64,000 nt of DNA from Mangrovibacterium marinum (GCF_003046625.1 NZ_QAAD01000006.1:124001-188000); one strand, 5' to 3'; shown: positions 51,246-60,822, numbered from the stretch's first letter. The notes: a model not told the origin generated them from the sequence alone. Made by a program: numbers and translations.

Positions 51246-53084
51246 ATGTGTGGAATAGTTGGATATATAGGAGATAAAAATGTTTACCCGATTTTAATTA
51301 AGGGCTTACAGCGTTTGGAGTACCGCGGTTACGACTCGGCCGGCATCGCTATATACAACGACAAGCTGAAGACCTATAAAAAACAGGGCAAGGTGAGCGA
51401 ACTGGAAGCTTACGTGGCCGATAAAGATATTCACGGGCATCTGGGAATTGGGCACACCCGCTGGGCTACGCATGGTGAACCCAGCGACACCAACTCGCAC
51501 CCGCATGGCTCGATGAACGGTGATTTTGTGTTGGTGCACAACGGAATTATCGAGAATTATGCCGAGCTGAAAAAAGATTTAACAGCCAAAGGCTACCGGT
51601 TTGAAAGCGATACCGATACCGAGGTGTTGGTCAACCTGATTGAGTATTTCTACCGGCTGGAAGAAGTCAGCAGCGCCGAGATTGCCGTGCGTCTGGCCCT
51701 GTCGAAAGTGGTGGGTGCTTACGGTATTGTTGTGCTTTGTCTGCACGAAAAACACCGGATGATTGCTGCCCGGATGGGAAGCCCGCTGGTGATCGGCATT
51801 GGGCAGGGCGAGTATTTTCTGGCGTCGGATGCCAGCCCCATTGTGGAATATACCGATAGCGTGATTTACATGAATGACGGCGATGTGGCGATCATTGAAA
51901 AGCATAGCCTGACGCTGAAAACCGTAGACAACGATCCGGCAAACTTTAAAGTTACAAAGGTCGATCTGGGAATTGGTGATTTGGAGAAGGGCGACTTTGA
52001 ACATTATATGCTGAAAGAAATTTTTGAGCAGCCCGACACCATCCGCGACACCTACCGGGGACGCATCCGCAAGGATCAGGACGATATTGTGCTGGGCGGA
52101 CTGATTGATGTATTCCCGAAAATTGTGGAGGCCAACCGCATCATCATCCTGGGTTGCGGAACAAGCTGGCATGCCGCCCTGGTGGCAGAATACCTGATTG
52201 AGGAATATGCTCGCGTGCCGGTGGAGGTGGAGTATGCCTCGGAGTTCCGTTACCGCAAACCCATCATCAACCCGGGCGATGTGGTGATTGCCATCAGCCA
52301 AAGCGGCGAGACTGCCGATACCCTGGCGGCCCTGAAAATGGCCAAAGAGCAGGGGGCGCTTATCCTGGGGATCTGCAATGTGGTGGGCTCGAGCATTGCC
52401 CGCTTAACCGATGCCGGGGTGTACACCCACGCCGGCGCCGAAATTGGCGTAGCTTCAACCAAAGCCTTTACCGCTCAGGTAACCGTGTTGACCTTATTCG
52501 CCTTTAAACTGGCCAAGGAGCGCGGAAAAATTGATGCCGACACCCTGAAAATGTTCATTGGCGAGATGTTGGCAATTCCGGGCAAGGTGGAAAGCATTTT
52601 GCTGAAACATCCCCATATTAAAGCCGTTGCCGAAAAATATAAGGATGCCGTAAATGCCCTGTATCTGGGGCGTGGCTACTTGTTCCCGGTGGCCCTGGAG
52701 GGAGCGCTGAAGCTGAAAGAAATTTCATACATGCACGCCGAAGGATATGCCGCCGGCGAAATGAAGCATGGCCCTATTGCATTGGTCGATGATAACTTGC
52801 CGGTGGTGGTGGTTTCGGCCAAAGACGACTATTACGAGAAGGTGGTGAGCAACATTCAGGAGGTGAAGGCCCGCAAAGGGAACATTATTGCGGTGGTTGC
52901 CGAAGGCGATAATGGCTTGCGATCGATGGCTGACGACTTGTTTGAAGTGCCCGAGTCGCACCCTGCCGTAGCATCGCTGCTGACCGTTGTCCCCTTGCAG
53001 TTGTTTGCCTATTACATTGCACTAATGCGTGGTTGCGATGTCGATCAGCCGCGAAACCTGGCCAAGTCGGTTACCGTGGAGTAA
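51246..53084 (+). CDS. glmS: Glutamine-fructose-6-phosphate aminotransferase
   Basis: 612 residues, normal length. Cys2 of MCGIVGYIGD is the glutaminase nucleophile. Ntn-domain motifs: RGYDSAGIAI, GHTRWATHGEPSDTNSHPH. The isomerase half has two SIS domains (GCGTSWHAALVAEYLIEEYA, SQSGETADTLAAL, ASTKAFTAQ) and the C-terminal DQPRNLAKSVTVE. It makes glucosamine-6-phosphate for cell wall and lipopolysaccharide. No glmS ribozyme-like core is seen upstream, as expected outside Firmicutes. Confidence 0.98.
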   Translation: MCGIVGYIGDKNVYPILIKGLQRLEYRGYDSAGIAIYNDKLKTYKKQGKVSELEAYVADKDIHGHLGIGHTRWATHGEPSDTNSHPHGSMNGDFVLVHNGIIENYAELKKDLTAKGYRFESDTDTEVLVNLIEYFYRLEEVSSAEIAVRLALSKVVGAYGIVVLCLHEKHRMIAARMGSPLVIGIGQGEYFLASDASPIVEYTDSVIYMNDGDVAIIEKHSLTLKTVDNDPANFKVTKVDLGIGDLEKGDFEHYMLKEIFEQPDTIRDTYRGRIRKDQDDIVLGGLIDVFPKIVEANRIIILGCGTSWHAALVAEYLIEEYARVPVEVEYASEFRYRKPIINPGDVVIAISQSGETADTLAALKMAKEQGALILGICNVVGSSIARLTDAGVYTHAGAEIGVASTKAFTAQVTVLTLFAFKLAKERGKIDADTLKMFIGEMLAIPGKVESILLKHPHIKAVAEKYKDAVNALYLGRGYLFPVALEGALKLKEISYMHAEGYAAGEMKHGPIALVDDNLPVVVVSAKDDYYEKVVSNIQEVKARKGNIIAVVAEGDNGLRSMADDLFEVPESHPAVASLLTVVPLQLFAYYIALMRGCDVDQPRNLAKSVTVE

Positions 53085-53142
53085 GTTGAATAAAAAAAAT
53101 ACCGGCGCTTGCGCGTTCCGGAAAAAGTAGGATAGAAAACAG

Positions 53143-55062
53143 ATGAAGAGATTTTTATTGACAGCAGTTCTGGGATACCTGGGGTACCTGATTTTTACAA
53201 CATCCTGTGCAAACCCGGGAATGCCTACCGGAGGGCCTAAAGACTCAATTCCGCCCGTGGTTGTGAGAACCGTTCCTGCTTTTGAAGCGCGCAACTATAA
53301 GGGTAAAACAGTGGCTATTACCTTTAGCGAGTACATCCAGTCTAGCGATGTGGCGCAGCAGCTGGTGATCTCGCCTCCTGTGAAAAAGGCTCCCATCATT
53401 AAAACCAAGTCGCGAACCTTGATTCTCGATTTTACCGATCGCCTGGATACCAACAAAACCTATTCGCTGGATTTCCGGAACTCCATTAAAGACAATAACG
53501 AAGGGAACCCGCTGCGGCATTTCCGCTTTGCCTTCAGCAATGGCCCCCGGCTCGACAGCCTCACGCTGGGCGGATATGTGCGTATGGCCGAGAATATGGA
53601 GCCGGTGCTGGATGCGCTGATCGTGATGCACCGCCTGGACAGCTTGTCGGCTTTCCGCGACAGCATTCCCGATTATGTGGCCAAAACCGACTCGGATGGT
53701 TTCTACCAGATTACCAATATTGCCGAAGGCAAGTATCGCCTTTATGCGTTGCAGGACGCTGATAACAGTATGACCTACAACTCGTCGGATGAGCTGATCG
53801 CTTTTTTCGACTCGCTGGTGGTGCCCGTAGCCCCCTTGCAGCCCGACTCGGTGCTGACTGCGCATACCCACGAAGGAGAGGAGAGCCAGCAGGTGCACGA
53901 GGCCATCCGCGAAACAATGAGCCGGCAGCGAGCTGATTTAAAACCGTATTATCTGCTGCTTTTTCAGGAGAATACCTTTGAGCAATACCTGGAAGACTCG
54001 AAACGCGACCGGAATAATTTCTGTCAGTTTTTCTTTCAGGAAGGGGTGAGCGATAGCTTCAGCGTTCGCCTGATTAATGCCGATCCGAAGCCGGATTATG
54101 CTTTGTTTGAATATTCGGCCAAGCGCGATACGGTTAATCTGTGGATCCGCGATACCGTCATCAGCGCGATGGATACCCTGCAGTTTCAGCTTAACTATGT
54201 GGTGCTGGACAGCCTTCAAAAGCGCGTTTTTCAAACCGATACGCTGGAGCTGACTTATGCCCGGCCGGTTGAAAAAGAGCGAAAGCGCAAAAAAAAGGAT
54301 GAGGAAGCCGAAGAGGAAAAACCCCAGGTTCAGCATTTCTCGTTCAAAGGAAACGGCAAGGATGGCTTCGATGTGTACCGACAGCTGAGCCTGACGGTGC
54401 CCGAACCGCTGGAGTTCTTCGACTACGATCAGGTGCATCTGTTCCAGAAAGTGGATACGGTTTACCAGGAGCTGAACTTCGACATTAGCCGGGATAGTCT
54501 CGACTTGAGACACTACACAATTCGTTATCCCTGGGAGTTCGAGCAGGCCTACCGGCTCGAAATAGACTCGGCAGCGGCCAGGTCAATCTCGGGCTATCCG
54601 TCCAATAAATTGAAACAGGAGCTGAAAATTAAGCAGGAAGCTTTTTATGCCAAAATCATTCTGACGGTCACTAATCTGCGGGGGCCGAGCTTTATTCAGC
54701 TGGTGAAAAATACCGATAAGGAAGAGCCTGTGCAGCAAATTGCCATTCGTTCGGATGGCGAAATTGAGTTTCCCTATCTGAATCCGGAAAAGTATAAGAT
54801 TAAGTTGGTGATCGATCGCAATGAAAACGGGAAATGGGACACCGGCGATCTGGCCAAAGGTCTTCAGCCCGAGCGGGTGGTTTACTTCCCGAAAATTCTG
54901 AAGCTTCGTTCGAACTTCGAAGTTCGCGAAAGCTGGAACTTACCCGACGACCTTCAGTTTAAAAAGGAGCTTATCGATGAAGATCAAACTGAAAAAGATA
55001 CGAAAAAGAAGGGTGGAAAAACTCAGCGTAGCTCGAACAGGTCGACGGGTATGCCGCGTTAG
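53143..55062 (+). CDS. Ig-like (Big_5) lipoprotein
   Basis: 639 residues, lipoprotein signal (LIFTTSC, Cys22) followed by ANPGMPTGGPKDSIPPVVV, a very common opening in Bacteroidota Big_5 proteins. The Ig-like domain (25-125: VAITFSEYIQ, LDTNKTYSLDF) is followed by a transthyretin-like fold (TDSDGFYQITNIAEGKYRLY), a highly charged linker (EKERKRKKKDEEAEEEK, ~380-400) and a C-terminal beta region. The function is unknown, probably envelope-bound. It is 58 bp after glmS and overlaps the next gene by 86 bp. Confidence 0.85.
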   Translation: MKRFLLTAVLGYLGYLIFTTSCANPGMPTGGPKDSIPPVVVRTVPAFEARNYKGKTVAITFSEYIQSSDVAQQLVISPPVKKAPIIKTKSRTLILDFTDRLDTNKTYSLDFRNSIKDNNEGNPLRHFRFAFSNGPRLDSLTLGGYVRMAENMEPVLDALIVMHRLDSLSAFRDSIPDYVAKTDSDGFYQITNIAEGKYRLYALQDADNSMTYNSSDELIAFFDSLVVPVAPLQPDSVLTAHTHEGEESQQVHEAIRETMSRQRADLKPYYLLLFQENTFEQYLEDSKRDRNNFCQFFFQEGVSDSFSVRLINADPKPDYALFEYSAKRDTVNLWIRDTVISAMDTLQFQLNYVVLDSLQKRVFQTDTLELTYARPVEKERKRKKKDEEAEEEKPQVQHFSFKGNGKDGFDVYRQLSLTVPEPLEFFDYDQVHLFQKVDTVYQELNFDISRDSLDLRHYTIRYPWEFEQAYRLEIDSAAARSISGYPSNKLKQELKIKQEAFYAKIILTVTNLRGPSFIQLVKNTDKEEPVQQIAIRSDGEIEFPYLNPEKYKIKLVIDRNENGKWDTGDLAKGLQPERVVYFPKILKLRSNFEVRESWNLPDDLQFKKELIDEDQTEKDTKKKGGKTQRSSNRSTGMPR

Positions 55063-55852
55063 CCTTTGGCTGACTTTCCTCCTTGTCAGGGTACTGACTG
55101 TTGATGCCCAACGGGCAGATTTGCCCTTTTCGCCGGGTGAGGAGCTTCGCTACGGAGCTTACTACAACTGGCAGTTTTTGTGGGTGAATGCCGGCGAAGT
55201 GGTTTTTCAGACCGATACGGTGAGGCAGAACGGACAGACCGAATGGCTTTTGGAAGCCACCGGTGCCACGTATAAAGCCTACGATTTGTTTTACACGGTT
55301 CGCGATACCTTTCGCACCTTATTGACTTATCCCGACTTTCAGCCGCTGCATTTTTACCGGGCAGTTAATCATGGTGGCCATCAGTCGTGGCAGTCGTACG
55401 CGTTTGATCGCACTGCCCGGAAAATCAGTTACGTGACCCGGGCAAAAAAGAGCGATCCGCGGCAGCGCGAACTGCCTCTGTCGACGGATGTGCACGATCT
55501 GCTGAGCCAAGCTTACCTGTTCCGCAAGTACAATTTCGACGGTTTGAAGAAGGATGAGATGATCCGTTTTTCGATGATGACCGATGAGAAACCGGCCGAC
55601 TTCTATTTTCGCTATAAAGGGAAGGAAGTGGTCAAAACGCGTAACGGTCGCCGGTTTAACTGTCATAAAGTGTCAGTCTGGTTGATGGAGGGCGAATTTT
55701 TCCCCGAAGGAGAAGATATGTTGGTTTGGTTTACAGCCGATAAAAACCACATTCCGGTTATGGTGGAAACAAAAATTCAGATTGGTGCTGTGAAGGCCAT
55801 TTTTTTAGATGCAAATTCGTTAACTTACCCCTTAAATTCTGAAATAAACTGA
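54977..55852 (+). CDS. DUF3108 family protein
   Basis: 291 residues from the ATG at 54977; this start overlaps the preceding gene by 86 bp and gives a very basic N-terminus before a hydrophobic segment (VSLWLTFLLVRVLTVDA-QRA), acceptable for a signal peptide. Core: FSPGEELRYGAYYNWQFLWV, GEVVFQ, VRDTFRTLLTY, FTADKNHIPVMVETKIQIG. DUF3108 proteins are periplasmic beta proteins of unknown role. An internal start could shorten it to residue ~24. Confidence 0.82.
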   Translation: MKIKLKKIRKRRVEKLSVARTGRRVCRVSLWLTFLLVRVLTVDAQRADLPFSPGEELRYGAYYNWQFLWVNAGEVVFQTDTVRQNGQTEWLLEATGATYKAYDLFYTVRDTFRTLLTYPDFQPLHFYRAVNHGGHQSWQSYAFDRTARKISYVTRAKKSDPRQRELPLSTDVHDLLSQAYLFRKYNFDGLKKDEMIRFSMMTDEKPADFYFRYKGKEVVKTRNGRRFNCHKVSVWLMEGEFFPEGEDMLVWFTADKNHIPVMVETKIQIGAVKAIFLDANSLTYPLNSEIN

Positions 55853-55854
55853 TT

Positions 55855-56142
55855 ATGGCAAAATTGAGAGATCTGAAAAAGGACATCGACTTCCTGGTAG
55901 GTCAGGTGGTTGTGGATTGTTTCGACTATATTTATAATAGTGAGAAGGCTGATGCCGAGGGTGCTTATGCTATTATTGGCGAGCTGCTGGTAACTCGTAA
56001 CGACCTGCGCAACCGGGTTAATCATCCCGATGGGAAGGACAACCCGAAACTGATCAAACAGTATTACCGGAAAATTGCTGAAGATTTGGTTAGCGCCTGC
56101 GACGAAGGCTACACCAAGCTGACGAAATTAGCCAATGCCTGA
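55855..56142 (+). CDS. Conserved hypothetical helical protein
   Basis: 95 residues, two bases after the DUF3108 stop, so coupled. All helical: LRDLKKDIDFLVGQVVVDCF, YAIIGELLVTRNDLRNRVNH, KYYRKIAEDL-like. It has the look of a small Bacteroidota-conserved protein; no named family is recalled. Convergent with the DUF3859 gene, overlapping 15 bp. Confidence 0.75.
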   Translation: MAKLRDLKKDIDFLVGQVVVDCFDYIYNSEKADAEGAYAIIGELLVTRNDLRNRVNHPDGKDNPKLIKQYYRKIAEDLVSACDEGYTKLTKLANA

Positions 56143-56541
56143 TGCCGGAGAGTTTTTGCTGACAAGATGAAGTGTTTTGTCAGCAATTACTTTACCATCC
56201 AGCTCGGTAATTAGCCGCCATGGACCCAGTTTATCTTCCAGCGGTTCCCAGATGCAATCCCCCAGAAAGAACTCATAATCGTTGCTGTTCACGTAAACCT
56301 CGCCGGTAAAGTCGTCCATCGGCTTCCCCTGCTCATCGTTAAAAGGCGGGTGAATAATCCGGAAATCAATTTTCGATCCTTTTGCTTTCTTAATTTGCAG
56401 CACATAGCCAAATTCGGTACCGATTTCAGCTTCAATCCGATCGGTAATATTCAGGATCTTGGGCAGTGCTTTGCTTTCCCGATCCCAGCTCGAGTACTCG
56501 CCGTAAGTGTACAGCGTGATGTCAAATTTTCGTTTCGCCAA
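56128..56541 (-). CDS. DUF3859 domain protein
   Basis: The open frame extends to 56739, but conserved sequence begins near KRKFDITLYTYGEYSSWD. A TTG at 56539-56541 (MAKRKFDIT) is the most likely start, giving 137 residues. The DUF3859 pattern is clear: LPKILNITDRIEAEIGTEFG, IDFRIIHPPFNDEQGKPMDD, YEFFLGDCIWEPLEDKLGPW. The family has a beta fold of unknown function. No ATG lies at a family-like position, so the start is uncertain. Confidence 0.75.
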   Translation of the reverse strand: MAKRKFDITLYTYGEYSSWDRESKALPKILNITDRIEAEIGTEFGYVLQIKKAKGSKIDFRIIHPPFNDEQGKPMDDFTGEVYVNSNDYEFFLGDCIWEPLEDKLGPWRLITELDGKVIADKTLHLVSKNSPASGIG

Positions 56542-56819
56542 TTGGTTTATCCCATTTAGATTGAAATTGTACGCCTCAGCAGGCTTCTCGTTGTGTGATA
56601 CGAGGCAAAGATAAAAAAGTAATCGTATCTGCTTCTTGTAAGGCTGTTTCGGAGCTTGAATTGTACCGGGCGGGGTGTTGCTTTTATTTGACTGCCCGTA
56701 AAATAATACTAATTTTACGGGCAATTTTTTGAGATACAATGGAATGAAATTTGATGAGCACAGGCATCGCAGATTTCAACCCCTAGTGCAAACAAACCCG
56801 AGAAACTAAAATTTGATTT

Positions 56820-57737
56820 ATGGCTGAGTTGGAAAAGAAGAAGAAGTTTTCGATGGGAAGTACCGATACCGAGCGCCGAAAAAACCTGATTGTCCTGTTT
56901 TTAGGCGTCATCCTGCTTGTTGTGGTGATCTTGTTTTTTATGCAGCGTAGCGAACACAAAGCAATTATGCAGTCGCTGAATATGGAGAAGAACCAAATTC
57001 AGGAGGAACTGAACCAGATGGTAACCCATTACGATTCGTTGAAAACCGATAACGATACCTTAAATGCGGCCTTGTTTGTTGCGCAAACCAAGGTGAAGGA
57101 TTTGTTGCTGGAAGTTGGGCAAATCAAAAAAGCCAGCTACGACCAAATTTCAAAATATCAGGAAGAGGTTGGTTCGCTGCGTAAAATCATGCGGAATTAT
57201 ATTGTGCAGGTCGACTCGCTGAACCGACGGAATCAGCAGCTGATGGAAGAAAATCAACAGGTGAAACAGGATTATATCGCTGTTGAAAGCCGCAATAAGG
57301 CGCTGGAACAGGAAAAACAACAAATGGAGCAACGCATACAACGAGCAGCCATGCTGGAGGCGCTAAATCTGCAGGTTGTTGGTATCAATCGTAAAGGAAA
57401 GGAAGTCAACAACAGCTCAAAGGCTGAGCAGTTGATGATTAGTTTTACCCTGAGCAAGAATGTAACCGCCAAACGTGGAGCCAAGGATTTGTATGTGCGC
57501 ATCCTTCGGCCCGATCAGATTCTACTGGTGCAGTCGAAAAGCGACCTTTTCCGTTTCGAGGATCTGCGTATCCCATATTCGGCGATGCGTCAGGTGACCT
57601 ACGAAGGCAATCAATTGCCGGTGAACATTTATTGGGATAACACCGGGTTCGATCCGTTTATGACCGGCGATTATACCATCGATATTTTTGCCGATGGCAA
57701 CAACATCGGCACGACGACGTTCTCGTTTAAAAAGTAG
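56820..57737 (+). CDS. Membrane-anchored coiled-coil protein
   Basis: 305 residues. Short cytoplasmic N-terminus, one transmembrane helix at about 24-42 (LIVLFLGVILLVVVILFFM), a long coiled coil (45-180: EEVGSLRKIMRNYIVQVDSL, EQEKQQMEQRIQRA), then a beta domain (DLYVRILRPDQILLVQSKSD, GDYTIDIFADGNNIGTTTFS). This is a common envelope layout in Bacteroidota, of unknown function. It ends before its own terminator. Confidence 0.8.
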   Translation: MAELEKKKKFSMGSTDTERRKNLIVLFLGVILLVVVILFFMQRSEHKAIMQSLNMEKNQIQEELNQMVTHYDSLKTDNDTLNAALFVAQTKVKDLLLEVGQIKKASYDQISKYQEEVGSLRKIMRNYIVQVDSLNRRNQQLMEENQQVKQDYIAVESRNKALEQEKQQMEQRIQRAAMLEALNLQVVGINRKGKEVNNSSKAEQLMISFTLSKNVTAKRGAKDLYVRILRPDQILLVQSKSDLFRFEDLRIPYSAMRQVTYEGNQLPVNIYWDNTGFDPFMTGDYTIDIFADGNNIGTTTFSFKK

Positions 57738-57761
57738 TTAGTCGCAAAAAAACCGAACAGA

Positions 57762-57788
57762 GCCGGATCGTTTGTCCGGCTTTTTTCT
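57762..57788 (+). terminator. Intrinsic terminator of the coiled-coil gene
   Basis: AGCCGGA (57762-57768) pairs with TCCGGCT (57776-57782), then a T-tract. Confidence 0.85.
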
Positions 57789-57952
57789 GAAAGTCTTACC
57801 ACGCAAAGGTGCTAAGGCGCCATGTCAATAACTGGGTTTGATTAGAGGTGAAACGACAACCTGACAACTTTTGAAAACAACGACAACAGCATCGTCGAAA
57901 AACTCTAAACTTTCATCCCTGTTGGTGATTCCCCGGAATCATGTAGGTTTTT
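57785..57952 (-). repeat. Dispersed noncoding repeat, copy R4 (inverted)
   Basis: Its reverse complement matches R3 (21340-21490) from the CATGATTCCGGGG block to GCGTGGTAAGACTTTC over about 165 bp. The 57738-58221 gap holds R4 and R5 and no gene. Confidence 0.8.
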
Positions 57953-58115
57953 TTTGAAAGTCTACCAGGCCGAAGTGCTAAGGCTCAAGGTCAATAATAG
58001 GTTTTGATTAGAGGTGGAGCGACAACCCGACAACTTTTGAAAACAAGGGCAACAGCATCGTCGAAAAACCCTAAACTTTCATCCCTGTTGGTGACTCCCC
58101 GGGAATCATGAATGT
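57953..58115 (-). repeat. Dispersed noncoding repeat, copy R5 (inverted, tandem to R4)
   Basis: Same family, same orientation as R4 and directly adjacent (GACAACCCGACAACTTTTGA, CAGCATCGTCGAAAAACCC, CTTTCATCCCTGTTGGTGAC). The boundary between the two is set by the repeated GAAAGTCT-ACCA start. Confidence 0.8.
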
Positions 58116-58221
58116 TTTTTGGGCGTGCATTGTTAATTTTACAGAGCGAACTGAAGGCTGATTTTCAGTTTTGAAAGAAAATAATGTAATATTGTTGTTA
58201 GAAAAGAAAAAGCAAAAAGAT

Positions 58222-58776
58222 ATGAATGCGAAATCAAAATTACAAAACGAAATAGATGCCAAATTGCTTGGCGAACGCAAGGTGTTTTTATGGGGACAGG
58301 TTGACGATCATTCGGCCAAACATGTGGTTGATCGCCTGATGTACCTGGAGATGACTGACCCGGGAAAAGAAATTCAGCTGATCATCAACAGCCCGGGAGG
58401 TTATGTGACAGCCGGATTTGCCATCTACGATACCATTAAAAGTATCAGCAGCCCGGTTTCGACGGTGTGCACAGGCCTGGCCGCTTCAATGGGATCGATC
58501 CTTCTGTCGGCGGGCGAAAAAGGCCGTCGCTTTGTGATGCCCCATGCCCGGGTAATGATTCACCAACCCAGTGGTGGTGCTGGTGGTCCTGCTTCGGATA
58601 TTGAAATTCAGATGAACGAAATTATTAAAACCAAAAACCTGGGAGCACAGATTTTGGCCGAGAATTGCGGGCAACCCTTCGAGCGTATTATGAAGGATTT
58701 CAACCGCGATTACTGGATGTCTGCCGATGAGTCGTTGGAATACGGCATTGTGGATGGCATTAAAACAGAACTTTAA
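58222..58776 (+). CDS. clpP: ClpP-family protease proteolytic subunit
   Basis: 184 residues from the ATG at 58222 (MNAKSKLQNEIDAKLLGERK). Family motifs: IINSPGGYVTAGFAIYDTI, catalytic Ser in GLAASMGSILLSAGEKG, catalytic His in RVMIHQPSGG, and MKDFNRDYWMSADESLEYGI with the Asp region. It is a barrel-forming serine peptidase working with a Clp ATPase; no clpX is next to it, so it may be a second ClpP paralogue. Confidence 0.93.
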   Translation: MNAKSKLQNEIDAKLLGERKVFLWGQVDDHSAKHVVDRLMYLEMTDPGKEIQLIINSPGGYVTAGFAIYDTIKSISSPVSTVCTGLAASMGSILLSAGEKGRRFVMPHARVMIHQPSGGAGGPASDIEIQMNEIIKTKNLGAQILAENCGQPFERIMKDFNRDYWMSADESLEYGIVDGIKTEL

Positions 58777-58800
58777 TAGGAGAATCCTGATATCATCCTA

Positions 58801-58830
58801 AAAAATCCGGCTTGCAGGCCGGATTTTTTT
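58801..58830. terminator. Bidirectional terminator between clpP and the aldo/keto reductase
   Basis: AATCCGGC (58804-58811) pairs with GCCGGATT (58818-58825), A-run before and T-run after, so it serves both convergent genes. Confidence 0.85.
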
Positions 58831-58848
58831 ATGGATTAATCTTTCGGG

Positions 58849-59838
58849 TTACTCTTTCAAAATCTCTTCAATCAAGGCCAGTTCATCGGCCGAAAAGTCA
58901 AGTTGGTTAATGGTGGCTACATTGGCTTCCAGTTGGTTGACCGAGCTGGCGCCAATCAATACAGAGCTCACACGCTGATCTTTCAGCAGCCAGGCCAGTG
59001 CCATTTGTGCCAGACTTTGGCCACGTTGCAACGCTACATCGTTTAATTGTTTCACTTTGGCCAGGGCTGGCTCAACCATCTCGGGTTTCAAAAATCCCCA
59101 CGACTTGGCAGCCCGCGAGCCCTCCGGAATGCCGTGCAGGTATTTGTCGGTCAGCAGGCCTTGTGCCAGTGGCGAAAAGGCAATGCAGCCGATTCCTTCT
59201 TCCTCCAGTACGTCGAGTAAGCCATCTTCAACCCAGCGCACAAACATACTGTATTTGGGTTGATGTATCAGACAGGGCGTTCCCAGTTGCCGTAAAATCT
59301 GGGCGGCTTCGCGGGCTTTATCGGCCGGGTAGTTCGAAATGCCGGCATACAGTGCTTTGCCTTGGCGAACGGCCTGGTCCAGGGCCATCATGCTTTCTTC
59401 CAGCGGTGTTTCCGGGTCGGGCCGGTGATGATAGAAGATGTCGACATAGTCGATCCCCATGCGTTTCAGGCTTTGATCGAGGCTGGCCAGCATATATTTG
59501 CGGCTTCCCCAGTCGCCGTAAGGGCCATCCCACATGGTGTAGCCCGCTTTGGTCGATATGATTAACTCGTCGCGGTATGCTGATAAGTCCTGGTTTAGAA
59601 TTTTTCCGAAATTTTCCTCAGCCGATCCCGGAGGAGGTCCGTAGTTGTTCGCTAAATCGAAGTGCGTGATGCCTAGGTCGAAAGCCCGGAGGATCATGGC
59701 TCGTGCGTTTTCATAAACGTCCACTCCGCCGAAGTTGTGCCATAAGCCCAGCGAAAAGGCCGGTAATTGAATCCCCGAACGTCCGCATCGCTTGTAAGGC
59801 ATGGTTTGATAACGTGATTTGTTAGCCGAATATGACAT
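58849..59838 (-). CDS. Aldo/keto reductase (YghZ / GAP reductase type)
   Basis: 329 residues. Family motifs: LGLWHNFGGVDVYENAR, ITHFDLANNYGPPPGSAEEN (catalytic Asp and Tyr), STKAGYTMWDGPYGDWGSRK (Lys), YVDIFYHHRPDPETPLEESM (His) and the C-terminal SSVLIGASSVNQLEANV nucleotide site. The GPYGDWGSRKY loop is typical of the L-glyceraldehyde-3-phosphate reductase subgroup, which reduces toxic aldehydes with NADPH. Monocistronic. Confidence 0.94.
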   Translation of the reverse strand: MSYSANKSRYQTMPYKRCGRSGIQLPAFSLGLWHNFGGVDVYENARAMILRAFDLGITHFDLANNYGPPPGSAEENFGKILNQDLSAYRDELIISTKAGYTMWDGPYGDWGSRKYMLASLDQSLKRMGIDYVDIFYHHRPDPETPLEESMMALDQAVRQGKALYAGISNYPADKAREAAQILRQLGTPCLIHQPKYSMFVRWVEDGLLDVLEEEGIGCIAFSPLAQGLLTDKYLHGIPEGSRAAKSWGFLKPEMVEPALAKVKQLNDVALQRGQSLAQMALAWLLKDQRVSSVLIGASSVNQLEANVATINQLDFSADELALIEEILKE

Positions 59839-59943
59839 GTTGAAGTTTTATTGTAGTTCCTCAAAGATAGTGAACCTGTTCAATAACAAATACGATTGTT
59901 TCCGGAACTGATTAACTTAGCAGGAACCTAAAAACAAATCAAG

Positions 59944-60822
59944 ATGAATGATCAAACGAATCGACCTTCCCCGATTTATGTGGTTTCCGGAGGAAAGGGC
60001 CTTTCGGGGCACAATATGGTGCAGTCGCTGCTGATTCAATATCCCAACAATAATGTTCAGGTGATTCTGGTTCCTCATGTTGTTGAAGAAAGTCAGTTGC
60101 AGGAGACTGTTCAAAAAGCGAAAACTGATGGTGGCCTGATTACGCATACCATGGTTCAACAGTCCATGCGGCGCCGGCTGATTGAGCTATGTGCTGTACA
60201 CGGAGTACCGCAAATCGATTTTATGGGTCCTTTGGCCGAATACCTGGATGAAAAGCTGGAAATCCCGTCGCTCCAATCGCCGGGACTGTTTCGCGAGTTG
60301 AAGCAGCAGTATTTCGACCGCATCGATGCCATCGAGTTTACGCTCGACCACGACGATGGGGTGAGCCCGCAGCGCTTGCATGAAGCCGAGATTGTGCTCT
60401 GTGGTCTTTCGCGATCGGGCAAAACCCCGCTCAGTGTATACCTGGCCTTGTATGGGTGGAAAGTTGCCAACGTGCCTCTGGTGCCGGGCATTGCTCCTCC
60501 CGACGAGCTTTTTCAGATCGATCCGGGGCGTGTTTTTGGCTTGCAAATTAGTAAAAACCAGCTGCTGTCCCATCGTGTTAAACGGTTGCGGAATTTCAAC
60601 AACACCGACAATACCAGCTATGTGGATGAGCAACGGTTGAACGAAGAAATCCGCTATGCCAACCTGATATTCCTGAAGGGGCGCTTTACCGTTATTCCGG
60701 TAACTAATAAGCCGGTGGAATCGTCGGCCAACGAAATTATTGGCTACATGAGCTCGCGCTTCAATTTTGGCGGACGGAAGGTGCACTCGCCGTTTCACGA
60801 GGGTAGTTCGGACAAGGAATAG
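59944..60822 (+). CDS. Kinase/pyrophosphorylase regulating PPDK or PEP synthase (DUF299)
   Basis: 292 residues. P-loop GLSRSGKTPLSVYLALYGWK and the following VANVPLVPGIAPPDELFQID are the DUF299 signature. These proteins inactivate and reactivate pyruvate phosphate dikinase or PEP synthase by ADP-dependent phosphorylation and phosphate-dependent reversal of an active-site Thr. The target gene is not in the window. Length is normal. Confidence 0.9.
   Translation: MNDQTNRPSPIYVVSGGKGLSGHNMVQSLLIQYPNNNVQVILVPHVVEESQLQETVQKAKTDGGLITHTMVQQSMRRRLIELCAVHGVPQIDFMGPLAEYLDEKLEIPSLQSPGLFRELKQQYFDRIDAIEFTLDHDDGVSPQRLHEAEIVLCGLSRSGKTPLSVYLALYGWKVANVPLVPGIAPPDELFQIDPGRVFGLQISKNQLLSHRVKRLRNFNNTDNTSYVDEQRLNEEIRYANLIFLKGRFTVIPVTNKPVESSANEIIGYMSSRFNFGGRKVHSPFHEGSSDKE

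Noticed and set aside
56541-56739. N-terminal extension of the DUF3859 protein up to 56739
   Set aside because: The extra 66 residues lack family similarity and cross the likely promoter of the divergent coiled-coil gene; the TTG at 56541 is preferred.
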